Assembly (NCBI GenBank): GCA_016932615.1
Contig: JAFGCN010000017.1
Location: forward strand, 1 to 49,270
Direction of reading: 5' to 3'
Source of the DNA: Candidatus Aenigmatarchaeota archaeon
GTDB taxonomy: Archaea > Aenigmatarchaeota > Aenigmatarchaeia > QMZS01
DNA: 49,270 nt
The position numbers were made by a program, and so were the translations under genes. Position 1 is the first letter of the stretch, and each line of letters starts with the position of its first letter. Positions 42,253 to 49,270 of the stretch are shown here, piece by piece. The notes below the pieces were generated by a model. The model did not search any database and was not told the origin of the DNA. It worked only from the letters and a program-made list of their open reading frames with translations.

Positions 42253-43224
42253 TCAAAACCCAAGTAAATTCGTCTGCGCCGGCTTTTTCATTTCGAGCTT
42301 GTCAAGACCTTTGTTTACCCTATCTTCCGAGAAGTCATGCTCCTTGCAGAGAAGCCCGATTACCTTTTCCCTGTCGGGCCTGCCAAAAACAATATCATAA
42401 GTTTCTTCTACGGGTGGGTTCATGAAAAACTCGAAGAGGTCCTCCATTTCTATCTCGAACTCCCAAGCCACCTGCTTTTTTATCTCTTCAAGCGTCCCGA
42501 ATTTTTCGACCAAGGCAAGGGCTTTTTTCGGTCCTATCCCTGAGACTCCTTTGGGGTTATAGTCGGTTCCCACGAGAAGGCCGATCATTATCAGCTGCTT
42601 TCTTGTGAGCTTTTGCCGGGCAAGCTCAATCATCTGTAGGGTTTCTGCCTTTGAAACTGACAGGTTTCGGATAGTCTTCGGGCAGCCGAAAAGAAGGGAA
42701 TCAAAATCCTGTGTTACGGCGGCATATGCCTTTCCGTCCTGGCAGATTTTGGCGCACTGGGCCTCCCCCTCGCTTTTTGCCTGAATCACAGGGATTCCCA
42801 TGCACTCCAGAAGTTTTTTGCTTTCCTCCACCATCTCGTCGGAAACGACTGCGCTTCTCTGGGCGTACTTTCTTGCCTCCTCGAGCCGCCCCTCCTCCAT
42901 GGCTTTTTCCCACTTCTCTTTGGCATTCGTTCTTGCCTCCATCCTGCTGTCAAGCTCGGACCTTTTTGCTTCTGGGGGCTTGCCGTCAAAGACATAGACC
43001 AATTTCAGCCCCCTCTCCAGGAAATTGATGTTCCTGTAGAAGAGCCCCGACAAGTGGCTTGTTACCTGGCCTTTTGAGTCCATAAGGGGCGTTCCGTCCG
43101 CCTGGCGGATGTTTCCAAGGAACTGGTAAATCATGTTGAGCGCGTCTATTGCGAGGACTTTGCCTGAAAGGGAGGGCAGTTCAATCTGCTCGGAGACCAG
43201 AATTTCCGAAATGTTGACACCCAT
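42253..43224 (-). CDS. fen: Flap endonuclease 1 (FEN-1)
   Basis: A 323-residue structure-specific nuclease that removes 5' flaps in replication and repair. The N-terminal XPG domain (VLAIDALNMIYQFLGNIRQADGTPL) and the internal domain (VIQAKSEGEAQCAKICQDGKAYAAVTQDFDSLLFG) carry the acidic catalytic residues; GTDYNPKGVSGIGPKKAL is the helix-hairpin-helix DNA-binding motif. The C-terminus QTNLLGF looks like a PCNA-binding (PIP) box with GF in place of the usual aromatic pair. Family-typical length; leftward single gene between the tRNA-like gene and tRNA-Phe. Confidence 0.95.
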   Translation of the reverse strand: MGVNISEILVSEQIELPSLSGKVLAIDALNMIYQFLGNIRQADGTPLMDSKGQVTSHLSGLFYRNINFLERGLKLVYVFDGKPPEAKRSELDSRMEARTNAKEKWEKAMEEGRLEEARKYAQRSAVVSDEMVEESKKLLECMGIPVIQAKSEGEAQCAKICQDGKAYAAVTQDFDSLLFGCPKTIRNLSVSKAETLQMIELARQKLTRKQLIMIGLLVGTDYNPKGVSGIGPKKALALVEKFGTLEEIKKQVAWEFEIEMEDLFEFFMNPPVEETYDIVFGRPDREKVIGLLCKEHDFSEDRVNKGLDKLEMKKPAQTNLLGF

Positions 43225-43275
43225 AATATCTGATTCTGGGGCTTATTTGATTAATTTATTTCCACCTTACTTTAT

Positions 43276-43390
43276 GGGGCGGTAGCTCAGCTTGGGAGAG
43301 CGCACGGCTGAAGCATCCCTGAAAGGGCCAATAGGGTCATTTTGGGACTTAGTTACCGTGATGTCGTGGGTTCAAACCCCACCCGCCCCA
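43276..43390 (+). tRNA. tRNA-Phe(GAA) with canonical intron
   Basis: GGGGCGG...CCGCCCC plus A73. D-arm GCTC/GAGC, anticodon loop CTGAAG|A (GAA), stem CACGG/CCGTG, T-arm GTGGG-TTCAAAC-CCCAC. Exons 43276-43313 and 43355-43390; intron 43314-43354 (41 nt) at 37/38 with core CTGA/TTAG and inner helix TCCC/GGGA. Spliced length 74 nt. Confidence 0.92.
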
Positions 43391-43492
43391 TCCTCAAGAC
43401 ACTCGGATAATCGCTAGAGGAAGCAATTCAATTATAATGCAACGTTGTGGGATGCACCGTATTATCCAGTATGCCCTATTTAGTAATATGCT

Positions 43493-43502
43493 CCTATATA
43501 TG
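43493..43502 (+). promoter_or_regulatory. TATA box of glmS
   Basis: CCTATATATG is centred 26 bases before the ATG at 43523. The rest of the 131-base gap after tRNA-Phe shows nothing else I can name. Confidence 0.65.
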
Positions 43503-43522
43503 CCAAATTTTCAAGGTCATTC

Positions 43523-45334
43523 ATGTGCGGCATAATTGGGTACATAGGCAGAAGGGAGGCATTTTCAATCCTTATATCGGGGCTTCAGCGCATGGAGTAC
43601 CGGGGATATGACAGCTATGGCTTTTGCGTGCTTGACCGGAATGCCAATCCCCATCTATTCAGAAGGGTCGGAAAGGTTTCGGATTTGGATAAAAGTTTGC
43701 CTGTCGGAACTCATTCGGGGAATCTTGGCATTGCGCATACACGATGGGCAACCCATGGTGAGGTTACAGAGAAAAATGCCCACCCGCACACGGACTGTAA
43801 AAACAATGTTTTCGTTGTCCATAACGGGATAATTGAGAATTACAAGTATTTGAAAGATGGACTGGTCCAGGAAGGCCACAAATTTTCTTCCGATACCGAT
43901 ACAGAAGTCGTAGCACACCTTATAGAGAAGTTTTTCAGCGGAAATCTTGAAATTGCGGTAAGAAAAGCGTTAAACTGCATCAAGGGAACATATGGCTTGG
44001 CGGCAATATGCCGGCAGGACCCAGGCAAGATTGTTGCAGCGCGCTGCGGAAGCCCCTTGCTGATAGGTATCGGGGAAAAAGAGCTCCTTGTTGCCTCTGA
44101 CCCTGCTGCAGTGATTGCCCATACAAGGAAAGTAATCTATCTTAATGAGGGCGAAATGTCAATTCTTACTCCGGAAAGCCACTTCATATTTACCGAGAGG
44201 CCTTTTCGGGAGATAGAGTGGAAACTGGCAGATGTGGAGAGGGGCGTCCATCCACATTATCTGCTAAAGGAGATACTGGAGCAGCCGGAGAGTATCAAAA
44301 ACTGCCTTAGAGGCCGGCTTATGCCAGAAGAAGGCAGAGCCCAGCTTGGAGGCCTGAAAAATTTTGAGGAGCGTCTGAAGGAAATTGAGAGGATTTATGT
44401 TGTGGCATGCGGCACCGCAAGGCATGCAGGGCTTATTGCAGAGCTGATGTTTGAAGAATATGCTGGCATTACGACCAAGGTGGATGTTTCTTCCGAGTTC
44501 AGGTACCGCAAGTCGACTATAGACCGAAAGTCCGCTATGCTTGCAATCTCCCAGTCGGGAGAAACTGCGGATACGCTTGCTGCAATAAGGGATGCAAAGG
44601 CAAAGGGGATTCTGACACTAGGCATTACAAATGTAATTGATTCGACCCAGGCAAGGGAAACCGATGCAGGGCTCTACACTCATGCCGGGCCCGAGATAAG
44701 CGTCGCTTCCACAAAGGCCTTTACGACGCAGCTGGCGGTTCTTTCACTGATGACCCTTTACCTTGGGAGGCAGAGGGGGCTTTCACGTGAAGATGGGAGG
44801 AAAATTACCCTGGAACTGGAGAAGATTCCGCAGCTTGTGCAGCAAACAATCAACAATTGCTCTTCTATGAGGGTACTTGCAGAGAAATACAAGGGCTTTG
44901 AGAATTATCTCTATCTTGGCAGGAAATATAGCTATCCAGTTGCAAGGGAAGGCGCCCACAAGATTAAGGAAACAGCATATGTGCATGCCGAGGGATGCCG
45001 GGGCGGAGAACCAAAGCACTGCGAGTTGGCTCTTGTGTCCGAAAAGTTTCCCTGTGTCTGCGTTGTCCCAAGCGACAGCGTGTATCGGAAGATGATTTCC
45101 AATATGGAGGAAGTAAAGGCCAGAAAGGGAAGGATTCTTGCCATAGCGACGGAAGGAAACAATGAAATAAAGACTATCGCTGATGATGTCCTATATATAC
45201 CAAAGACAATTGAGATGCTGACCCCCATCCTTAGCACGATTCCCCTGCAGCTATTTTCATATTATGCCGGGGTCGCGCGGGGCTGCGAGATAGATAAGCC
45301 CAAAAATCTGGCAAAGTCAGTGACTGTAGAATGA
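43523..45334 (+). CDS. glmS: Glutamine--fructose-6-phosphate aminotransferase
   Basis: A 603-residue enzyme making glucosamine-6-phosphate, the entry to UDP-GlcNAc and hence surface glycan. Cys2 is the glutaminase nucleophile (MCGIIGYIG); EYRGYDSYGF and the TRWATHG loop are typical. Two SIS isomerase domains follow (CGTARHAGLIAELMFEE, SQSGETADTLAAI), ending with the conserved NLAKSVTVE. Length is normal. It is transcribed alone from a leaderless promoter; given the many N-glycosylation sites on nearby surface proteins, its product is likely in demand. Confidence 0.97.
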   Translation: MCGIIGYIGRREAFSILISGLQRMEYRGYDSYGFCVLDRNANPHLFRRVGKVSDLDKSLPVGTHSGNLGIAHTRWATHGEVTEKNAHPHTDCKNNVFVVHNGIIENYKYLKDGLVQEGHKFSSDTDTEVVAHLIEKFFSGNLEIAVRKALNCIKGTYGLAAICRQDPGKIVAARCGSPLLIGIGEKELLVASDPAAVIAHTRKVIYLNEGEMSILTPESHFIFTERPFREIEWKLADVERGVHPHYLLKEILEQPESIKNCLRGRLMPEEGRAQLGGLKNFEERLKEIERIYVVACGTARHAGLIAELMFEEYAGITTKVDVSSEFRYRKSTIDRKSAMLAISQSGETADTLAAIRDAKAKGILTLGITNVIDSTQARETDAGLYTHAGPEISVASTKAFTTQLAVLSLMTLYLGRQRGLSREDGRKITLELEKIPQLVQQTINNCSSMRVLAEKYKGFENYLYLGRKYSYPVAREGAHKIKETAYVHAEGCRGGEPKHCELALVSEKFPCVCVVPSDSVYRKMISNMEEVKARKGRILAIATEGNNEIKTIADDVLYIPKTIEMLTPILSTIPLQLFSYYAGVARGCEIDKPKNLAKSVTVE

Positions 45335-45401
45335 TTTACTGCAACTTACCCCCCAAAGCACTCATTCTAGCTGCACAAAACCCCCTTTCACCGTAAATTC
45401 C

Positions 45402-45414
45402 TTATTTATATTTT
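45402..45414 (+). promoter_or_regulatory. TATA box of EF-1A
   Basis: TTATTTATATTTT is centred about 25 bases before the ATG at 45432. Confidence 0.65.
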
Positions 45415-45431
45415 AGAAGGGTAGTATAGGT

Positions 45432-46703
45432 ATGGCATCAAACAAGACACATGTGAATCTAGTAACGATAGGTCACGTCGACCACGGAAAGAGTACATCT
45501 GTAGGACGGCTCCTTTTCGACAGCGGCGCTGTTAGAGAGGAGACCATGAGAAAGCTAAAGGATGAGGCAAAAGAAAAGAAAAAGGAAACCTTTGAATTTG
45601 CTTTCGTAATGGACAGCTTGAAGGAAGAGCGAGAAAGGGGCGTAACGATAGACGTAGCATTCAAGAGTTTTGAGACTCCAAAATACTACTTCACTATTAT
45701 CGACGCACCTGGCCACAGGGACTTTGTTAAGAACATGATTGTCGGTACTTCTCAGGCAGATGTAGCCATCTTGGTTGTTTCTGCAAGGGAAGGAATCCAG
45801 GACCAGACCAAGGAGCACGCGTTCCTTGCAAAGATTCTTGGAATCAACCAGGTAATCGTGTCAATTAACAAGATGGACGCTGTGGAGTACAAGCAGGACC
45901 GATTCAATGAAATCAAGGGACAGGTTGAGAAGCTTCTTACTGGCGCAGGATTCAAGCCAGACACAGTTAAATACATTCCTGCTTCCGCATACGTTGGAGA
46001 CAACATAGCAAAGAAGAGCACCAACATGCCTTGGTACACCGGACCTACAATATTGGAGGCCTTGGACCAGATTACCCCACCTCAGAGACCTACGGACAAG
46101 CCGCTTCGGCTTCCAGTTCAGGATGTTTATTCCATTACTGGTGTCGGTACGGTTCCAGTAGGCAGGGTTGAGACAGGCACTGTCAAGCCAAACCAAGCGG
46201 TACTCATAATGCCTGGAGGCGTTAAGGCAGAGATTAAGTCCATCGAGATGCACCACCAAGCCCTTACAGAGGCGAAGGCGGGTGATAACATTGGATTTAA
46301 CCTCAGGGGAGTCGGCAAAAATGACATCAAGAAAGGTGACGTTCTTTGTGACCCTAACAGCCCGGCAACAGTTGCAGAGGAGTTCACGGCGCAGATTATT
46401 GTCCTGAACCACCCCACTGTGATTGCGGCAGGTTACACCCCGGTGTTCCACGTGCACACCGCCCAGGTTACCTGCACAATTACCGAGATTGTCAAGAAGA
46501 TGGACCCCAAGACAGGTCAGACCGTTGCTGAACATCCAGACTACATAAAGACTGGTGACGCTGCAATCATCAAGGTAAAGCCAACAAAGCCCATGGTAAT
46601 TGAGACGCAGAGCACATACCCTCAGCTTGCAAGATTTGCACTGAGAGATATGGGTCAGACCGTTGCTGCAGGCATCTGCATAGATGTTGTACCTAAGAAG
46701 TAA
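45432..46703 (+). CDS. tuf: Translation elongation factor 1-alpha (aEF1A)
   Basis: A 423-residue GTPase that brings aminoacyl-tRNA to the ribosome. G1 is GHVDHGKST (14-22), switch [15 protein letters not shown]4 NKMD. Domains II and III follow ([37 protein letters not shown]). Archaeal type, with the archaeal/eukaryotic [10 protein letters not shown] block. Codon use is more regular than in neighbours, as expected for a highly expressed gene. Monocistronic. Confidence 0.98.
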   Translation: MASNKTHVNLVTIGHVDHGKSTSVGRLLFDSGAVREETMRKLKDEAKEKKKETFEFAFVMDSLKEERERGVTIDVAFKSFETPKYYFTIIDAPGHRDFVKNMIVGTSQADVAILVVSAREGIQDQTKEHAFLAKILGINQVIVSINKMDAVEYKQDRFNEIKGQVEKLLTGAGFKPDTVKYIPASAYVGDNIAKKSTNMPWYTGPTILEALDQITPPQRPTDKPLRLPVQDVYSITGVGTVPVGRVETGTVKPNQAVLIMPGGVKAEIKSIEMHHQALTEAKAGDNIGFNLRGVGKNDIKKGDVLCDPNSPATVAEEFTAQIIVLNHPTVIAAGYTPVFHVHTAQVTCTITEIVKKMDPKTGQTVAEHPDYIKTGDAAIIKVKPTKPMVIETQSTYPQLARFALRDMGQTVAAGICIDVVPKK

Positions 46704-46801
46704 TTTTGAACTGTTTTTTCTATTTTAATGTTTCTATCCAGATTATCGACTATCGTTTTAGATTTCACCAAGAGATTTATTATTTTTCTTTATGAAAAAG
46801 T

Positions 46802-46981
46802 ATGTTCCTGACATTTAGGGAAGGGCATTGTCCCGTTTGCGGGATAATGGGAGAAAAGGACGGACACTACCTAAGGTGCATAAACTGCGAAACGCTCTTT
46901 TCGAAGTTCGGAATACTTCAGGAACCATTTGAAGGTTCACTCCCCTTTGAGGAGTTCGATGAAATCTTCCAGGACAACTAA
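46802..46981 (+). CDS. Small zinc-ribbon protein (59 aa)
   Basis: MFLTFREGHCPVCGIMGEKD continues to GHYLRCINCETLFSKFG and ends EEFDEIFQDN. Two CxxC pairs (Cys10/13 and Cys26/29) 13 residues apart make a one-site zinc ribbon; the acidic tail is unusual for a DNA-binding ribbon. A TATA-like TTTATTATTTTT (46776-46787) lies about 22 bases upstream. It could be a transcription- or ribosome-associated factor. Located between EF-1A and the next gene. Confidence 0.65.
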   Translation: MFLTFREGHCPVCGIMGEKDGHYLRCINCETLFSKFGILQEPFEGSLPFEEFDEIFQDN

Positions 46982-47073
46982 TGGCGAAAAACGGCTCTCT
47001 TTGAACGGCAAAGGAAGCTTACAGAGGGGTACTTATGCTCAATTTGTTTTTATTTATTAGGAGATTTACTGTT

Positions 47074-47571
47074 ATGGGATTTGGCTTTTTGAGTAAAAAG
47101 CGCGATAAAAAACAAGATTATGCCTCCGGTTGGTTGATTTGCCTGACTGTGGTTTTGCTGCTTTTTATTGTCTGGACAGTGAGTAGCGTCTATGAGATTG
47201 GCCAGTCTGTCAGTTGGCTGGGCAGTGAAGCGTCCTCTGGGTTTGAAATGGCAGAGTTTGAGCGGGGCTGCGAAATTCTTTCGGAAGTTTACGGGTGCAG
47301 CGAGGAGGCAGTATCGCGGGTAGAGCCCTCCTACTCCGGGCAGCATACGTTTGGGCCATTAGACAACTGGAATTTTCTTAATGTTTGCAAAGGGTACCTT
47401 AACAACCCGCTTGCTACTCCAAAAGACTGCATAAATGCCTGCTGGAGGTGTTCTGGCATTGCGCCCGGAAGCAGCTGCGTTACAGATGAAGACTGCTACC
47501 TTTTGCTTGGAGACACGTCACGATGTGTCTTGTTGGAATCTGGCTCTGGCCTATGTACCTATAAGGAATAA
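47074..47571 (+). CDS. Membrane-anchored exported Cys-containing protein, unknown
   Basis: A 165-residue protein from the ATG at 47074, selected because TTTTATTTATTA (47048-47059) gives a TATA about 21 bases upstream. A short basic cytoplasmic stretch (GFGFLSKKRDKKQ), one membrane helix (about 18-38), then an outside domain with about ten Cys (CKGYLNN, CINACWRCSG, CVTDEDC, SRCVL, LCTYKE), suggesting disulfides. No family recognised; probably a surface protein. Confidence 0.6.
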   Translation: MGFGFLSKKRDKKQDYASGWLICLTVVLLLFIVWTVSSVYEIGQSVSWLGSEASSGFEMAEFERGCEILSEVYGCSEEAVSRVEPSYSGQHTFGPLDNWNFLNVCKGYLNNPLATPKDCINACWRCSGIAPGSSCVTDEDCYLLLGDTSRCVLLESGSGLCTYKE

Positions 47572-47592
47572 GGTGGGGCGGATTATAAAACA

Positions 47593-48579
47593 TTAAGCAT
47601 AAACCCCCGCAAGCTTTTTGCCGCATTTTTTGCATGCTTTTGGGGGCGGAGTAATTTTATATCCTGACCTGGAAACCATAAGCTCGCCGCAGGAAGCGCA
47701 GAGAGTATCTCTGCTAAGGTCTTCAGGAATATTTCCCAGGTAGACGTGGTCCAGGTTTTTCTTTGCAACCTTATGCAGTTTTTTGAGTGTTTCAAGGGGC
47801 GTTGGAGGAACGTCAGTCATCAGGTACATCGGGAAAAATCTGGAGATGTGGAGGGGCGTTTCTCTTCCAAGATTTTCGCTTACCCATTCTGTAATTTCAC
47901 CCATCCATTTTTCAGAGTCATTGTGGCCAGGGATTATAAGCATAGTTATTTCAATCCAGACCTTTCGCTTTTTGTATTCCTTAAGGGCTGATAGGACTGG
48001 TTTCAAGGAGGCAAGGCAGAGTGAGCTGTAGACCTTCTCGTCCCCTTTTATGTCCACGTTTACTGCATCAAGGTACTTGGACATTTTTGCAATTGGCTCC
48101 TTTTGGGTATATCCATTTGAGACCCAGACGTTTTTGAGCCCCTGCCTTTTTGCAAGCTTCATCACATCAAGGGCGTACTCGTAGAATACGGTTGGCTCGG
48201 TGTAGGTATAGGCAATGGACTGGCAGTTGTTTTTCCTTGCTGCCTCAACCACTTCTTTTGGCCCAGTATTTTTTCCAAATATCTCTTTGGGTTTTGAGAT
48301 GTCGAAATTCTGGCAGAACTTGCAGGCCAGGTTACATCCCACGGTTGCAATTGACAGGGCTCTTGTTCCTGGCAGGAAGTGGTAGAATGGCTTTTTCTCG
48401 ATAGGGTCTACTGCAATTGAGCATAGCTTTCCATAGACAAGCGAAAACAGCTTTCCTTCAATGTTCTTTCTTACGGAGCAGAATCCTGCCTTTCCTTCGC
48501 CGATAAGGCAACTTCTTGCACAAAGCTGGCAGCGGACCTTTTTTTCGGGAAGCTTTTCGTAAAATAGGGCTTCTTTCAT
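47593..48579 (-). CDS. amrS: Radical SAM protein of the AmmeMemoRadiSam system (AmrS-like)
   Basis: A 328-residue protein. GCNLACKFC (Cys82, 86, 89) is the CxxxCxxC radical SAM cluster site. An N-terminal Cys set (17, 20, 24, 34; KVRCQLCARSC, GFCSVR) and a C-terminal zinc ribbon (CASCGE, CKKCGKK) are typical of the COG1180 family named for its genomic link to Memo and AMMECR1, which are not adjacent here. The reaction is not settled. Divergent from the surface protein at 48599, whose start is 20 bases away. Confidence 0.9.
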   Translation of the reverse strand: MKEALFYEKLPEKKVRCQLCARSCLIGEGKAGFCSVRKNIEGKLFSLVYGKLCSIAVDPIEKKPFYHFLPGTRALSIATVGCNLACKFCQNFDISKPKEIFGKNTGPKEVVEAARKNNCQSIAYTYTEPTVFYEYALDVMKLAKRQGLKNVWVSNGYTQKEPIAKMSKYLDAVNVDIKGDEKVYSSLCLASLKPVLSALKEYKKRKVWIEITMLIIPGHNDSEKWMGEITEWVSENLGRETPLHISRFFPMYLMTDVPPTPLETLKKLHKVAKKNLDHVYLGNIPEDLSRDTLCASCGELMVSRSGYKITPPPKACKKCGKKLAGVYA

Positions 48580-48580
48580 A

Positions 48581-48591
48581 AGATATATAGA
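48581..48591. promoter_or_regulatory. Shared TATA region between divergent genes
   Basis: AGATATATAGA lies between the start codons at 48579 (leftward) and 48599 (rightward) and can serve as an overlapping promoter for both. Confidence 0.5.
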
Positions 48592-48598
48592 TTATATT

Positions 48599-49270
48599 AT
48601 GAACTGCTGTTGCAGAGTTTCCAATATCCAAAAATATTCTTTGCTGTTCCTGCTGGCTATTTTTGGCTTGGCGCTTGTATTTGGCGAAAGCATTCTGCTG
48701 GACTTTGTCTACCCGACCGAGCAGAATGCAAGCTCCATAAACCACCCATGGTTTGAGATTAACACAACGATAGACACGGGCAACTTTAGCGAATTTATCC
48801 TTAACTGGAATGGGAGCAACACTAGCTACACCAACGCTTCCCCAGAAATAAGCTCTTACAACTCCAGCAGGTATTTGTTCTACAAGAACATATCTGGCCT
48901 GTCTGAGGGCACATACACATATTATGCTTGGGCTAATGACACGGACAATAACCTTACTCAAACAGATGAGCGAATAGTTACCATTGACCTTACAGCGCCC
49001 ACCTTAACAAACCTCGCTCTAAACGACACCTCACCCTTAGCCGCAGGAAACGTAACCTTCACACTTGACTTCTCCGAAGAGATGAACGTTTCAGTCAGCC
49101 CAATCGTCAAAATACAGAACACCTCCGAGTACACAATAACCGCAACCGGCTGGTCAAACTCAACCAGATGGGTTGGCTGGTATAACTTCACAATCTCCAC
49201 CGGTGACGGAAACTACACAATCAACGTGACCGGCGCAGAAGACTTGGCAGGAAACTTGATGGTGCCTGAC
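48599..49270 (+). CDS. Secreted surface protein, Ig-like domains (C-terminus beyond window)
   Basis: An open frame to the edge, 224 residues seen. MNCCCRVSNIQKYSLLFLLAIFG is a signal peptide with a Cys-rich n-region (CCC at 3-5), then Ig-like domains: about 35-130 (YTYYAWANDTDNN) and a Big-like domain starting DLTAPTLTNLALND. Dense in N-glycosylation sequons. It belongs to the same style of surface protein as the giant gene. Codon choice changes towards C-ending triplets in the last 300 bases (ctc, ccc, acc), which may reflect domain shuffling. Confidence 0.75.
   Translation, partial: MNCCCRVSNIQKYSLLFLLAIFGLALVFGESILLDFVYPTEQNASSINHPWFEINTTIDTGNFSEFILNWNGSNTSYTNASPEISSYNSSRYLFYKNISGLSEGTYTYYAWANDTDNNLTQTDERIVTIDLTAPTLTNLALNDTSPLAAGNVTFTLDFSEEMNVSVSPIVKIQNTSEYTITATGWSNSTRWVGWYNFTISTGDGNYTINVTGAEDLAGNLMVPD

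Noticed and set aside
43391-43522. Possible RNA or riboswitch before glmS
   Set aside because: I looked for a glmS ribozyme-like core and saw none; TATA spacing leaves no leader.
45861-46535. 224-residue minus-strand frame
   Set aside because: Lies wholly inside EF-1A on the opposite strand and has no family resemblance.

Overview
This window looks like a chromosomal segment of an archaeon, most plausibly a small-genome DPANN-type lineage. The archaeal markers are EF-1A, FEN-1, ribosomal proteins S28e and L24e, an archaeal-type threonyl-tRNA synthetase, Sep-tRNA:Cys-tRNA synthase, a HerA-type ATPase, a beta-CASP RNase, class III (type IV prepilin) signal peptides, TATA boxes about 20-30 bases before start codons (mostly leaderless genes), and tRNA genes with bulge-helix-bulge introns. 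The DPANN placement is inference from the style of the surface proteins (DUF4215, TSP1-like, metal-binding motifs); I cannot name the phylum.

Layout. 1-895: truncated CBS-domain protein, transcribed leftward. 915-7262: a tightly packed operon of three small pilin-like proteins, a 1290-residue pilin-like protein carrying a von Willebrand A (VWA) domain with other domains nested in it, and a fifth membrane-anchored protein; two more pilin-like genes follow (7409-7837, 8979-9296). 7883-9007: L24e/S28e operon and a divergent HTH regulator. 9321-13512: small conserved protein, a frameshifted DUF3850 gene, a lone 2-oxoacid:ferredoxin oxidoreductase alpha subunit and two paralogous membrane proteins with basic tails. 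13515-16603: beta-CASP RNase and a HerA-like ATPase with a membrane-anchored C-terminus. 16664-26164: two unknown proteins, SepCysS, a phosphoribosyltransferase-like protein, ThrRS, a LysE-type exporter, an SRPBCC protein, a PD-(D/E)XK/DUF2075 helicase that looks laterally acquired, stomatin, and hexulose-phosphate synthase. 26161-28663: a decayed LAGLIDADG protein, an unknown coiled-coil protein and a tRNA thiolation enzyme.

28848-39373 holds a 3207-residue secreted surface protein and a smaller membrane-anchored partner. 39383-43390 contains ScpA, an ATP-grasp acyl-CoA synthetase subunit, FEN-1, and four tRNA or tRNA-like loci: tRNA-Arg(GCG) and tRNA-Gln(TTG) with two introns each, tRNA-Phe(GAA) with one, and an odd type II-sized tRNA-like gene. 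The rest holds GlmS, EF-1A, a zinc-ribbon protein, an unknown membrane protein, a radical SAM enzyme and the start of another surface protein.

The two most interesting systems are the pilus operon with a VWA pilin, which may be an adhesive tip, and a family of related tRNA introns. One tRNA-Arg intron and one tRNA-Gln intron, at different tRNA positions, share a nearly identical core, and a third solitary copy lies beside tRNA-Gln in inverted orientation, suggesting intron transposition.
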